This document shows positions 10,096-20,630 of a stretch of 64,000 bases of DNA, piece by piece; position 1 is the stretch's first letter, and each line of letters begins with the position of its first letter. A program made the position numbers and the translations under genes. The DNA comes from Grifola frondosa (taxonomy: Eukaryota > Basidiomycota > Agaricomycetes > Polyporales > Grifolaceae), in contig LUGG01000023.1 of assembly GCA_001683735.1 (NCBI GenBank), positions 186,001 through 250,000 of the forward strand. Direction: 5' to 3'. The notes under the pieces were generated by a model. It saw nothing but the letters and a program-made list of their open reading frames with translations, did no database searches and had not been told where the DNA came from.

Positions 10096-11481
10096 AGTAT
10101 TCAGACATCGTGATGACCATTTTCGAGAGAGCTGGAGAACATTTACGCAGTACCAAGAGTCGCCATCCTCGTTCTTCGTGGTGCGTCCTTTCCATCTATT
10201 TTGACGACCACCCAGCGCATTAGCCGACGTCGCGCGCTCGACAGGGCAGCTCAACTTACGAATGTATTTGCGATACTCTAGCCTTCGATAGACCCTAGGT
10301 TTAGCAGCGAGCGAGCTGAACGAGCCACGCTATTTGAACTGCGAAGAACCTGCACTGGTGGCGCAGCAAGTCGATACATCACGATCCACAATAACGCAGC
10401 AGGCGACGGCGGTATTGACATTGACATGAACCTTTAGAAGTATTGACCTTCAGCGCTCTATGCAACTTTGAGTATGCATCTCTGTGTCATGTGAAACAGC
10501 GATTACGGTCACCCTGTTCCACCTCACGAAGGGATCAGCTGAGGCAGCGCTGGGCCAAGGAATCGTGGAGCGCGCTCAGAGACAAATCGCAACCCAGAGA
10601 AAACATGAAAGCACATCCCACAGGAAGTGCGCCCGTCAATCGCAGAGATAGAGGTATCAACGCGTTGTCTCGGCTCGTCGAGCACGGACGGATACACAAC
10701 AGGAGACAAAGACGGATGTCGTTATGAGAAAGCTGAGGGAGAACGCAATTACAGCTACAAGACCTGCAATATCTCCAGCGGGGTCCCACAAATTCGGGCT
10801 GTTTTGGGGATAAATGGAACATAGTGTTGATTCGGTGGTATACGACTGTGTCGCGCTATTGCGGCAGCGGCTATAATGGCGGTATGCGTCCCTGGCAAGA
10901 ACTGAGAGGCTAACCCGAGAAGACATTGACAGAACCAAGACGAGAGAGAAACAGAACGAATGCGAAGTATAGCTTGATATCTGAAAGCACTCCTTGCAGA
11001 CTTGCATCGAGACATAACAATTCCCGACCTATGAGCATGTCATAAAAGGCATGGAAGACGGCAATGCATTGATGATACCATCGCCCGCAAAACTATACAA
11101 CGAAAACAGAAATTAGTGCTTCATCACATGCAGCACGAACATTGATACGCACGGATGATGACATGATTTCTATGGAAAATCAGATACAGCCCGCCAGAAA
11201 GGCAGACAAATTTTTCGAAAAATTGTAAGAAGCAGGACACAGCAAACTGCAGTAGTGCTGCACTTGGCACGCTATTCCCAAAGGATGGCTCAAGAGAAAG
11301 CCACCATGAAGTGTGCGCACCCTTAGCCACTGCGTCCAAAACCCCCTCGTACTTCAATAGCGACCTTGAGGCACAGTCGTGGCGGCTCGACCACGACTCT
11401 ACAGAAAAGTGGTACACCACCGTGTAGTGACCACGATTCGATCAGATCATGAGATCTGACTAACTCGACCTCGGATCGAGT
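10096..11481. other. No clear gene
   Basis: Short overlapping open frames on both strands include a hydrophobic stretch on the minus strand around 10720-10790 (AGLVAVIAFSLSFLITTSVF). No exon chain or family could be supported. Confidence 0.35.
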
Positions 11482-11940
11482 CTACCGCTGGTAGCGCGGT
11501 AGCAAAATACGTTCTTCGTACTCGACATCCTCTAGAAGATGCGAGTCCCACCGTTCTTGCGGTGTAACGACCCCATCGATCGTCGATGGGTAGCCATGCT
11601 TCACATGGAGGCAGCGCGGCGCGACATGAAGCCGCCAAAATGCATCACCTATCATGCTTGCCATGGCTAGGAGCGTGCCTCGTTGGTCGCATGCAGGAGG
11701 TAGCCATCCCCCAGCCCGTATGTCTACGGATTTGAAGCCGATAAGGGTGGACTCACCACGATCTATGTGTTGGAGACTCGACGAACGTCGGATTTTGACA
11801 TGTCTCTCCACACAACTCAAGCCGCTCGTATATGTGTACAAGTGAGTCCACGTCGTGAGACGGCCTGGTGGATCGTGGCGGTAAGGAGTCAAGAGAACTG
11901 GGAGTCTGATTCGTGGACAAGATCCTGATTGATATGTCAT
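11482..11940 (-). CDS. Hypothetical protein
   Basis: Open frame of 152 aa with GC-rich codon use. It contains FKSVDIRAGGWLPPACDQRG, FWRLHVAPRCLHVKHGYP and VVTPQERWDSHLLEDVEYEE. I do not recognise a family. It could be the last exon of a larger minus-strand gene, because the N-terminal 40 residues look less protein-like than the rest. Confidence 0.35.
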   Translation of the reverse strand: MTYQSGSCPRIRLPVLLTPYRHDPPGRLTTWTHLYTYTSGLSCVERHVKIRRSSSLQHIDRGESTLIGFKSVDIRAGGWLPPACDQRGTLLAMASMIGDAFWRLHVAPRCLHVKHGYPSTIDGVVTPQERWDSHLLEDVEYEERILLPRYQR

Positions 11941-12642
11941 GCTGACAAATTAGGTATGTTCACAAAATTTTCTGAAGTTGATCATTTATAACCGCAATCA
12001 TCATGAGCACGTATTAATGTCAACCAGATATCGGTGTACTGAAACTACTGCTCGCTCCGACAGCGTGCGTGGAAATTGCACGCAACAATCACAAAGGACA
12101 ATCAGCCGCTGCGCTTCGTGCGCTTCGATCTGCTCTCAGTGCCATATTCCATATGGCGGACCTCCACTAGCAACGACATATCAGAACTTTTTTAGAAGAC
12201 GCAGAATAACATTGTGCCATGGTCTTTGGCAAGCTCTGTGACCTGTCTGATTTTCTCAGGACCTCGCCGCCGTAGGCCGCTTGACAAGACACATTCAATA
12301 CTGATCCCGGGTACGTGACGTGTCCTCTGCCAAAGTGTCCTCATGCAATTCTTATGTTGTACATGTCAATCATCGCAGCTGATATATTACCGTTGCTTTC
12401 ATCTCCACTCCGGCATCCGAGAGCCGCTCAGGTTCGCAATGGACTCCTCAATCAAGAAGCACTCAGAACCGGTCCCGACGTCGTCTCAAGCTTCGCCCAT
12501 CTGCCGCTCGTGTCAATCGCTTCAACCCCTTCATGCATTCTGCACAGGCTTCATATTGTCGAATGTGGGATAATGGAAATGATTCCATTATAAAACGGAG
12601 GCATTCTGCGTAACGCTCCATTGGCGTGTTGGGATCCCTGCA
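11941..12642. other. Upstream region of DUF6533-type copy 1, partly duplicated
   Basis: From about 12360 onward this region is similar to sequence upstream of copy 2 at 20214-20630 on the other strand, showing that the duplication included the promoter and 5' flank. No separate gene was seen. Confidence 0.5.
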
Positions 12643-14240
12643 ATGGCCACCCCAGCAGACCTGCTGCACTACTCCAGAACGTGAGTGTTACCAGCCATAA
12701 CCCAGTACTCTCCTCATTCACCGCCCGCTCCAGCGTCAATGCCCAGTACTCCGAATTTGCAGCGATAGGTCTGTCGCCCATCCCATCCTCGCTGGCATTC
12801 CTAATCTCAAACCTCCATTATCATCCAAAGCTCTCATGTACTATGATTGCTTCCTGTGTCTTGACCGCGAAGTGGAGTATATCTGGAAGGCGAAGTTCTC
12901 CGGGGTCTCGCTCCTGTACTACCTCAACCGCTATGGCTGCCTGATTTGCGGCTTGTTCGTTGTCCTGCACGTTCATCCGTGGTGGGGCCAGACAGACGCA
13001 GTGAGTCTTTCCACGCCTGCATCATACACTTGGAGACACCTGACGCCGTTTCAGAGGTAGCGGGCGCGACCACAGTCGTATGCAATTCGTGCTTATTCTA
13101 TATGACTTACAGCTGCAAAGTCATCATCGGCTTGGAGATGGCCACTAACATCATACAGCTGCTAGCGGTTGCAAGTACGCATCTCCTCGCCCTTGTGCGC
13201 CGCTGTGTCCCCTGATGCACTCTGGAAGTCTTCGCAGCGATCCGGGTATATGCCGTCTGCAACCGCAACAAATGCGTCTTGGCATTCGTCCTTGTCCTGG
13301 TTCTGATCCACCCCGCCATCACAACGGTGAGCGAACTGCGAGCATTTCAGCTGCACGTATGTTGAGGATGGCATTTAGTATACGTACGCCGAGTTGGCAC
13401 TGGGAGTCGTAACTACGCCGCTGGGCACCAGCTGCGGCTACTACCCCGTGATCAACCCCTACATGTTCGGCGAGTGAGTCGTGATATAATCCTCTCTTGA
13501 AGCGGCGCCCCTGACGCGTCAGGTTTGCAGCTGTCCGTATTGCTCATCATTTGATCGGGAGCGAATGATTGACTCGTCTGGACAGGGACGATGGGCGCGC
13601 GGTCCTCCGCCATCTTCGCCGACGGCCTCGTCGTCACGATCATCCTCGCCCAGACAGTCCAGCTCAGGAGACACCTAACGGGCGACGGAACAAAACGCCC
13701 GCGGATCATCACGGTACTCACTAGGGACGGTGCGCGCACGGCTCTTCCCGTCCTCTCCCCCCTCCTCCTCTCTGACGATCTTGCGCAATAGGGACGATGT
13801 ACTTCGCGTGAGTAGCAGTTCGCCCGTCTGCTGCCTCCACGTACACGCGTGACCCCCGCGCCTAGCATCCTCTGCGTAACCTACGTCGTCAGCGTGGGGC
13901 TTGGCCGGATTTTCGAGGTGAGCACCCCCCACTCCCGTCCCCGCTCCCCTCTCCCGTCCCACTCACCTCCCGCCCCGCAGTACATGGACATGATGATGTC
14001 CTGGATCTCCGGGTGCGTCTCCTCACCCCATCCCATCCCGTCCTCGCCCACCTCAGCTCATCCGCGCGCACAGCATGTCCTCGGTCCTGATGGCGCGCTT
14101 CATGCTCGAGCTGCGCGAGGCGGGGCACGGCGCGCCCGACGATGGGCTCTCCGCGCCAGGGGAGACGCTCGTCTTCGCGCACCCGTCGGCCTCGGAGCCG
14201 TGCGCTGCGCAGATGGACTCGGTGCGCGTGTGCGCGTAGG
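12360..14240 (+). repeat. Inverted segmental duplication, arm A
   Basis: This block holds DUF6533-type gene copy 1 and its 5' flank and is repeated in opposite orientation at 18400-20630. The arms share exon order, micro-exons, long identical coding stretches (for example GARSSAIFADGLVV) and upstream sequence. Confidence 0.75.
12643..14239 (+). CDS. DUF6533-type seven-TM membrane protein, copy 1
   Basis: Thirteen exons: 12643-12680, 12734-12768, 12831-13000, 13055-13056, 13113-13174, 13229-13326, 13379-13473, 13531-13532, 13586-13729, 13792-13807, 13866-13917, 13981-14012, 14074-14239. They sum to 912 nt, 303 aa, with all phases closing. The hallmark YDCFLCLDREVEYIWKAK followed by SLLYYLNRYG is the DUF6533 signature known from many basidiomycete membrane proteins. 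Hydrophobic segments follow, then MARFMLELRE near the end, typical of the family. Exons 4 and 8 are only two bases (AG and CT); without them the frame breaks and the conserved Ser-Cys and Asp-Trp are lost. No biochemical function is known for the family. A tRNA gene lies 226 bp downstream. Confidence 0.82.
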
Positions 14241-14465
14241 GATGTGGATGGTGTGGGTGTTTGAGTTGTCCGCCGGCTGCTGCGACGCCTCTGATGTGTG
14301 TATTTATTATGATGGTAGTGCTGTTGAGGCGTTCAGAGCAATAATATCGGGACGAGCGAGACACGCGAAGGCGGTTCGCACGTTTATCCCAGCGTTCGGA
14401 GGACAACAACTTGAAAAAGCTTGTATCTCACCAATGAATATTATTTACGGATCATCAATCACAAG

Positions 14466-14558
14466 TCTCTGGTCGTATATCGGTTTAGTACACGCGCTTG
14501 TCATGCCCTCAACAAAGGGAAGTCGCGCGAAAGCGGGGTTCGACTCCCCGCCAGAGAG
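14466..14558 (+). tRNA. tRNA-Asp(GTC) with 20-nt intron
   Basis: The mature sequence is identical to the tRNA at 9506, with anticodon GTC at 14500-14502. The intron at 14504-14523 differs completely from that of the first copy apart from its first base. Stems are as in the first copy. Confidence 0.9.
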
Positions 14559-15069
14559 TGGACTTCTGTCATAGTTGCACAGTAGTTTTTTGGTCGTGTC
14601 CGTCAGCTTCCCAGAGCAAGGCAACCCTGCCTGTCCTGTCGAGCATGTTAGACTCCTGGATTTTTCACGCGGCAGTGAGCAACGACCATCTAATATGTAT
14701 GTATGCTAGTAAGTACAAGGTCTACAGGTAGGTGTACACAGTGGAGCAGAGGGAGCCGCGACAGACAGACGAGACGAACGCAAAAAGAGACGACGAGAGC
14801 ATTTTGGAAGCAAAAGGAGAGTGGGTGCCTTCCCGGGAAGAGGGCAGCAATTTTGAAGGAGGGTTGGGGCTGCAGGCATAGCAGCAATTTGAAGGACACC
14901 GAAACGAGGCATGACCGAATGTGAACCCAAAGAAAAGGAGAGGAGAGAAGCAAAAGAAGTAAAAAAAAAGGGATGTCCGCGACCTTGCAATAGAGAAACA
15001 AACGAAGGAGCGCAGCCGACGCCCGGGCCAGCGAGCGCGGCCTGCGCGAACAAGGCACGGTTCGGCCTG

Positions 15070-15846
15070 TTATGATGACCGCCGTCGCTCGCGTCTCGGC
15101 GACGAGGTGGAGTTCTGACGATCGAGCCGTACGGGCGTGACGTTCGTGAGCAGCCGCTTGAGGAGATTCTCATGCTGCTTCTTCGTTGGGCTCGTGCGGC
15201 TGCTGCTGCGCGAGGTCCGCGAAGACGAACGCGAAGGCGCTGCTGGGTCACGCTAGCATCAAGACATCAGCATCACCGTGCAAAAATAGAAAAAAATAGA
15301 AAAGGAAGAGAATGCTCACGATGACATTGACATGGCCGCCTTTCGGCGGAATGATCACATACGTCTCTCCAGGGCGTGGAGGGGGTAGCACGACCTCCTG
15401 GCCGGGTCTGTACGGGTACTCGTACGTCTTCGTGCGGTATCCCGGCGGTGGCGCTGGGGGGTACGCCACCGGGACGGCGTACTGCAGCGCGGGTCTGGAT
15501 GCGTACCGTGCTTCGGCGGGACGGTCTGCGCGCGCGTAGGCTGATGCGGATACGCCGCACCAGGGGGCGTATGTCCGTTGTATGGAACGTGGCGCGGGGC
15601 AGGGGCGGCGGCGAAAGGTGCGGTCGGCATGGTGCGTGATCGCGAGGGGGGCGGGCGCTCGGTGCGCCTCAACGAGGTCTCGCGTGTATGCTGCGCGGAG
15701 GAGGAGGGGAGCATGTCGTGCGGGTCCACAAAGGGGTTGGAGTAGCGGGGTGCCTGGTATTTCTGGTCGACGACCCAGTCGGAGACACCGGCCATCTTGG
15801 TGCGGAACCGCTCGACGGCGTCGGGAGAGTAGTCGTACTCTGTCAT
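15070..15846 (-). CDS. Proline-rich conserved basidiomycete protein
   Basis: Two exons: 15320-15846 and 15070-15252. The N-terminus MTEYDYSPDAVERFRTKMAG is followed by VSDWVVDQKYQAPRYSNPFV. Then come a Pro/Ser/Arg-rich linker, a Tyr/Pro-rich segment (YPPAPPPGYRTKTYEYPYRP), GETYVIIPPKGGHVNVI, and a basic C-terminus with KKQHENLLKRLL. One base is missing near 15501-15515 to join PPKH to RYASRPALQY; with it the protein is 236 aa. There is no signal peptide or TM segment. I do not know a function; the ordered N-terminal helix and conserved VIIPPKGG may be interaction elements. Confidence 0.6.
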
Positions 15847-15849
15847 CGG

Positions 15850-18400
15850 GTGAGTATCTACAACGCGGGGTGAGCAGAGGAGGTGTGGTGGGTGTGGGTT
15901 ATTGAGGAGGGGCTTCCGGGGTGAGGACCGGGGGTGCAGAGTCGACGTCGTGGTTGCGGGGATCGACGAGGAGGAAGTCCGGTTGACGGGTGTGGAGGTG
16001 GGGAAGTCGGAAAGACGGGGTATAAGTAGGAGGCGAATATTATAAGATTAAGGACAGTTGCCTCGGGACAGCCTCGAGGCGTCGTTCCGGTCAAGCCATC
16101 TTCTACAAACTGCCATTAGAAAATCGAAAGGCATCCAACCGCGTGCAAAGGCGTCTACACTTGGTCGCCAAAGATAACCAAACTTGGACAAACTTAGTCT
16201 CCCGGCTCCGTGGCGCATGGCCGGCAATCTCCGCCCGAGCGGAGTTGCACGGATGCATTCTAGATGCCGACTCCGGCTCGCGTTCCTTTTGTTTCTGCAT
16301 CCGTACTGACTCTGTTCTGTACTTGCTTTTTGTTTGCAAAGGTCTTCTAGCAATGTCGCCACAAGCTAATCCCTTACAGTATGCATTATGCCGATAAGCA
16401 AGCCATTCAAAAAGCCGAATTCATGCAGGGTACATGGATATCTGCCACCGCAACATGCTCCGGACCATCTCATGTGTTCAATGTATCTCGAAATACCCCT
16501 CATCTGCGAACTCCGGCTTGCCATACTGCAGGTCTTGTGCTCCCGTTCGCCTTCGCGCTTCGCTCATAACGGCACACACATATCTTTCTCTCCTGCTGCG
16601 CTCTGCGGGTCGAGGCGGTCATCTGACCCAGCGTCGCCCAAACAATCGCTCGATATCTCTTCGTTTGATACGTGCGGTGGTCCGACATCTTCTTGCGAGT
16701 GCGACAGCCCCCATCCCTCTGCCCAGCTCTGCTCCAGCTGACTCCAGCGTGGGGCTGAGTAGAGGGGGCCCGTCGTGGCAGTCTCACGTCATGCGCACTC
16801 GAGGTCGCAGAGAGCGCCGAACAGGTTCATGTCGCCGTCGACATCCGTATTCTCCCGCTGCAGGTTTGTGGATCGTGACGTATACGTGCGATGTAACTTG
16901 CTGCGCTACCGGGACAGGTTCTTCGCAGGACGTCATCGACGTCGCACACTGGGCAGCCTGGCTGGTTCAGCTCACTCTCTGCCCAATCCAGAGGCCATCG
17001 AATGCAGAAGCGTACGTAAATCAGGCTGCCCTGTCGAGCGCGGGCATCAGCTGACCGCACGTCAGTGCGCTTGCACGTCGTCGAAACAGATGGGGGAGAA
17101 ACGCGACGAAGAGATTAGATGCGCATGTCTTCAGAGCACGGACATGATCCCTGGCACTCATGATCCTTCCGCATCGAAAACTCTCCAGCTTACTTGTCGG
17201 TTCCGTCGTGGGTGGCCCATCTCCATCTCCGACGTGACATGACAGGCCGATAACTCCGGAGCGTATGCGGAATTGCTGACGCATCGCGACCGTAGATGTC
17301 ATAGCTGCGCATTCGGACAGCCCATCCCCATCCGCGCTCAAGTCCCGCTCACACGAGATTCACTATCTCTCTGGGGTTCTGGAATGCGGTCCCTTGCTCC
17401 ACTACGCCCTGGGGGCCTGGATCCGGCGTGAGTATAGATCTGTCTCTGACGAGATATGGTTCGTGGGAGGGCATGGTGAAGAGGCCCAGGCCTGAGGGAT
17501 TCGAGTGGGTCGTCGCCGAAAGACAAAGACAATCGCAGGTGCCCTCTAGGTACACCATGTCTGAGCTCTCGATTTGTTCACGGCAACAGTGGTGCACCGT
17601 GCGTTTTCTCCAAAAAATTTCCATCTTGTTAACGCTCGCTAAGGTTAATCCTTCGATAGCAGAGAAAAATTATGATTCCCGCATGCACCCTGCATTAGTT
17701 GATTTCGTGCCGTGAGTAGAAAGTAGCATTGTGCTGCCATGCAGTACCGGCAAAAACGCCACCGCGTCACCGTGCCATGCCCTCGGTCGTCTGACCGCTG
17801 CCCGTGGCAGGAGGCGCATATACTCACCGATGCACTACCAGGCTCATAAAGAGACCGACCTATTACTGTGTTCCTCGCGAATTCTAAGCAGCTAGGCGCA
17901 CAAAATCTCAGAGAACATCACAAATTTCGGGGCGACTTCCACTTTTTTCCATACCCTTCGAGGCCGCATTATTCTCCTCTAACCCTGGATGCCAAGTAAG
18001 GAAAAAGATCGACCCAGTGAACGTGGTGCGACCGGCCGTTAACGAGATAATCAACAATCCGTCCGTCCCCCAATTGACCTGCTAGGATGCTCCATTCTTG
18101 TGGATCTTACGCATTCAATGTGACAAGGGTCGAGGCGATGCAGTTGTATTCGCGACACCTTTATTGAACACGAACATATATATAGGCATCAATAGCAGAT
18201 TCAAGTGCCGAGCAAATACAGACCGCACATCGACAATCACTACGTTGAGACAAGTATGTATCATGGAATGATCTCTGCACTGCGCTTCATGGGTCGAAAC
18301 AGATAAGAGCTCCTCGCAATCAGTTACGGCCTGTTTATAGAGGCCAATGAGTTAATAGTATACAGTATTGCATCCAATAACGACGTTCAGTTTCGAGAGC
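15850..18400. other. No supported gene
   Basis: Long open frames occur on both strands between 16430 and 17340 because of high GC, but none shows a known family or a coherent exon chain. A short minus-strand frame at 17338-17590 ending FQNPREIVNLV is the most protein-like piece. 17700-18400 is AT-richer and empty. Confidence 0.35.
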
Positions 18401-20630
18401 TTAAATAAGATACGGGGACCGTACCGAACAATCATCATAGCTAATAATACACGTGTTAAGAAGCCTTGCGCAATAAATAAATACGTAGTCCCACCCACGC
18501 AGGTATCTTGATCGATCATACGGCGTGTCCCATCGCATCAGCCTGCGAGCATACCGCCGCGACGCGCCCTCCGTGGCGAACACCATCGAGCCAGTGCCAG
18601 TGGTCGACGTCTGTGCGATGCTATGGTGGTCGTCGCTCGCGACCGCGGTCGACTCTGTCGCGTCCGAGCCGTGCTTAATACGAGCGTCTGCAGCGGGACG
18701 AATACCCGTCGTCGTGTGCGCCGCTCCCGATTGCGCGCAGCTCGAGCATGAAGCGCGCCATCAGGACCGAGGAGAGGCTGGGGAGGAAAGAGACGAAGGT
18801 TGGAGTGGGTAGGAGATGAAAGAGATTGGGAGGGGGACGTACCCGGAGATCCATGACATCATCATGTCCATGTACTGCGGCGGGGAGTTGAGCGCGGAGG
18901 CGAGATACGAGAGTTGCGCGCTGCTGCTCACCTCGAATATCCGACCGAGCCCCACGCTAATAACGTATACCACAAACAGAATGCTGGGGATACGTTGAGA
19001 CCACACATTCATGTCCGTGAACGTTCAGCAGAAACTCACGCAAAGTACATAGTCCCTATCGAAACGTAATAGTCAGAATGAATAGGATGGAGAGGGACTG
19101 CCAAGGCTCGCGCACCATCTCGCATGAACACCGTGATGAGCCTCGCGGCTTTTGTGCGGTGGCCCGCCAGACGCCTCCTGATTTGGATCGTCTGGAACAG
19201 GATGATGGCGACGACGAGGCCGTCCGCGAAGATGGCGGAGGATCGCGCGCCCATCGTCCCTACCCATACGAGTCAATCATGCGCTCCCGATCGATGACTA
19301 AAAATACGTACAGCTGAAAACCAGATCCGGCATGAATGTTAGACGTCGCTTGAAGTGAGAGTAATGTCATGACTCACTCGCCAAATGTGTAGGGATTGAT
19401 CACGGGGTAGTAGCTGCAGCTGGTGCCTAGCGGGGTAGTCGCCACCCCAATGCCAACTCGGCGTACGTGTACTAATCATAGTTCTCGACATCAGTGGGTA
19501 TGACGTTGCAGTAAAAGCACTCACTGTCGTGATAGCGGGGTGGATGAGAACGAGGACGAGGACGAATGCAAGCATCCAATTATTGCGGTTGCAGACGGCG
19601 TATACTCGCAGCGCGGCAAAGACTATGCAGATTTGTGTCACAAGACAGAGAAGGGCAGAAGTGTGATAAGATGCGCACCTGCGACCGCAAGTAACTGTAT
19701 GATGTTGGTGGCCATCTCGAAGCCGATAATGACTTTGCAGCTGTGATGCGATATCAGCGTCAGTGGGATTCATTGTGTTCGACCCGTTACCTCTGAAATT
19801 CCGTTAGTTGGTTCTGGCGTGGACCAAGGAGGTGTAAAGACACTCACTTGATCTGTCTGTCCCCACCATGGCTGAATGTGCAAGATCACGAAGATGCCAC
19901 ATAGCATGCCGCCATAGCGATTGAGGTAGTACAGAAGAGAGACACCAGATAATTTTGATTTCCAGATGTGTTCTACCTCGAGGTCAAAACATATCATCCA
20001 TTCATAAAACGAGAGAGCTGCAAATCGTCATGAGAATGATGCGAGCGATGATAAGAGTCTCGTGGTGACTAACCTATAGCTGCAAACTCGGAATACTGGG
20101 CACTGACGCTATGAGAAGGTGAACGACGTAAAAGACTGTCAGCAGTCACGACCAGAAACAATAGCAGTCACTCACGTCCGCGAAAAATGCAACAGTTCTG
20201 CTGGACTGGCCATCAGTGGGGATCACAGCACACCAACGGAACGTATCGCAGGACGCACCCATCTTTTATCGGCGGGAGGAGAACGGGATCATCCGCGAAT
20301 GATCTGCAACTTACTCCGACGGGGCAGTTGACCGCTGATGGTGGCGAAACGCTATCGCTAAAGAAAGTTGATCATTCCCTCCATTCGTACATGTATGACG
20401 ATTTGGGAGGAGATTGGGGTCATTTCATGGCTGTGCGGGTTAGACAGAGTTTGAATAGTTGGCACGAGAGGCAGATGGACGAAGCTCAAGAAGACGAGGC
20501 AGTGACCTGTTTTGAGCGCTCCTTCAGGAAGCGGTGATTGAGTTCTTTGCCGACTATGGGCGCCTCTTCTCGGATGCACATGGGGCAGGCAGTGCAGATA
20601 GAAGCAACGATTATGGATCACTTGCATTGA
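18400..20630 (-). repeat. Inverted segmental duplication, arm B
   Basis: Reverse-oriented counterpart of 12360-14240. It carries copy 2 of the DUF6533-type gene and about 400 bp of the matching upstream region, with many substitutions and small indels relative to arm A. Confidence 0.75.
18401..20213 (-). pseudogene. DUF6533-type membrane protein, copy 2, frame-disrupted
   Basis: It starts at 20213 with MASPAELLHFSR and preserves the exon order of copy 1, including the 2-nt exons at 19791-19792 (AG) and 19312-19313 (CT, with a GTACGT donor). The signature FDLEVEHIWKSK and the YYLNRYG motif are intact. Four one-base problems sit in short homopolymers: an extra T near 20006-20009, a missing G at 19445-19448, a missing T near 18701 and a missing A near 18675. 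With these ignored, the tail runs through STAVASDDHHSIAQTSTTG to a stop at 18401. Splice sites remain good, so the gene may be intact in nature with several sequence errors, or recently inactivated. Confidence 0.65.

Noticed and set aside
13113..13180. Alternative reading of DUF6533 copy 1 through 13055-13112 as one exon
   Set aside because: It would need one leftover base upstream, but exon 3 ends at phase 0, and the homologous stretch in copy 2 contains a stop.
16434..17340. Long overlapping open frames on both strands as a gene
   Set aside because: High GC alone produces such frames; composition is Arg/Ser-rich without motifs, and no exon chain fits.
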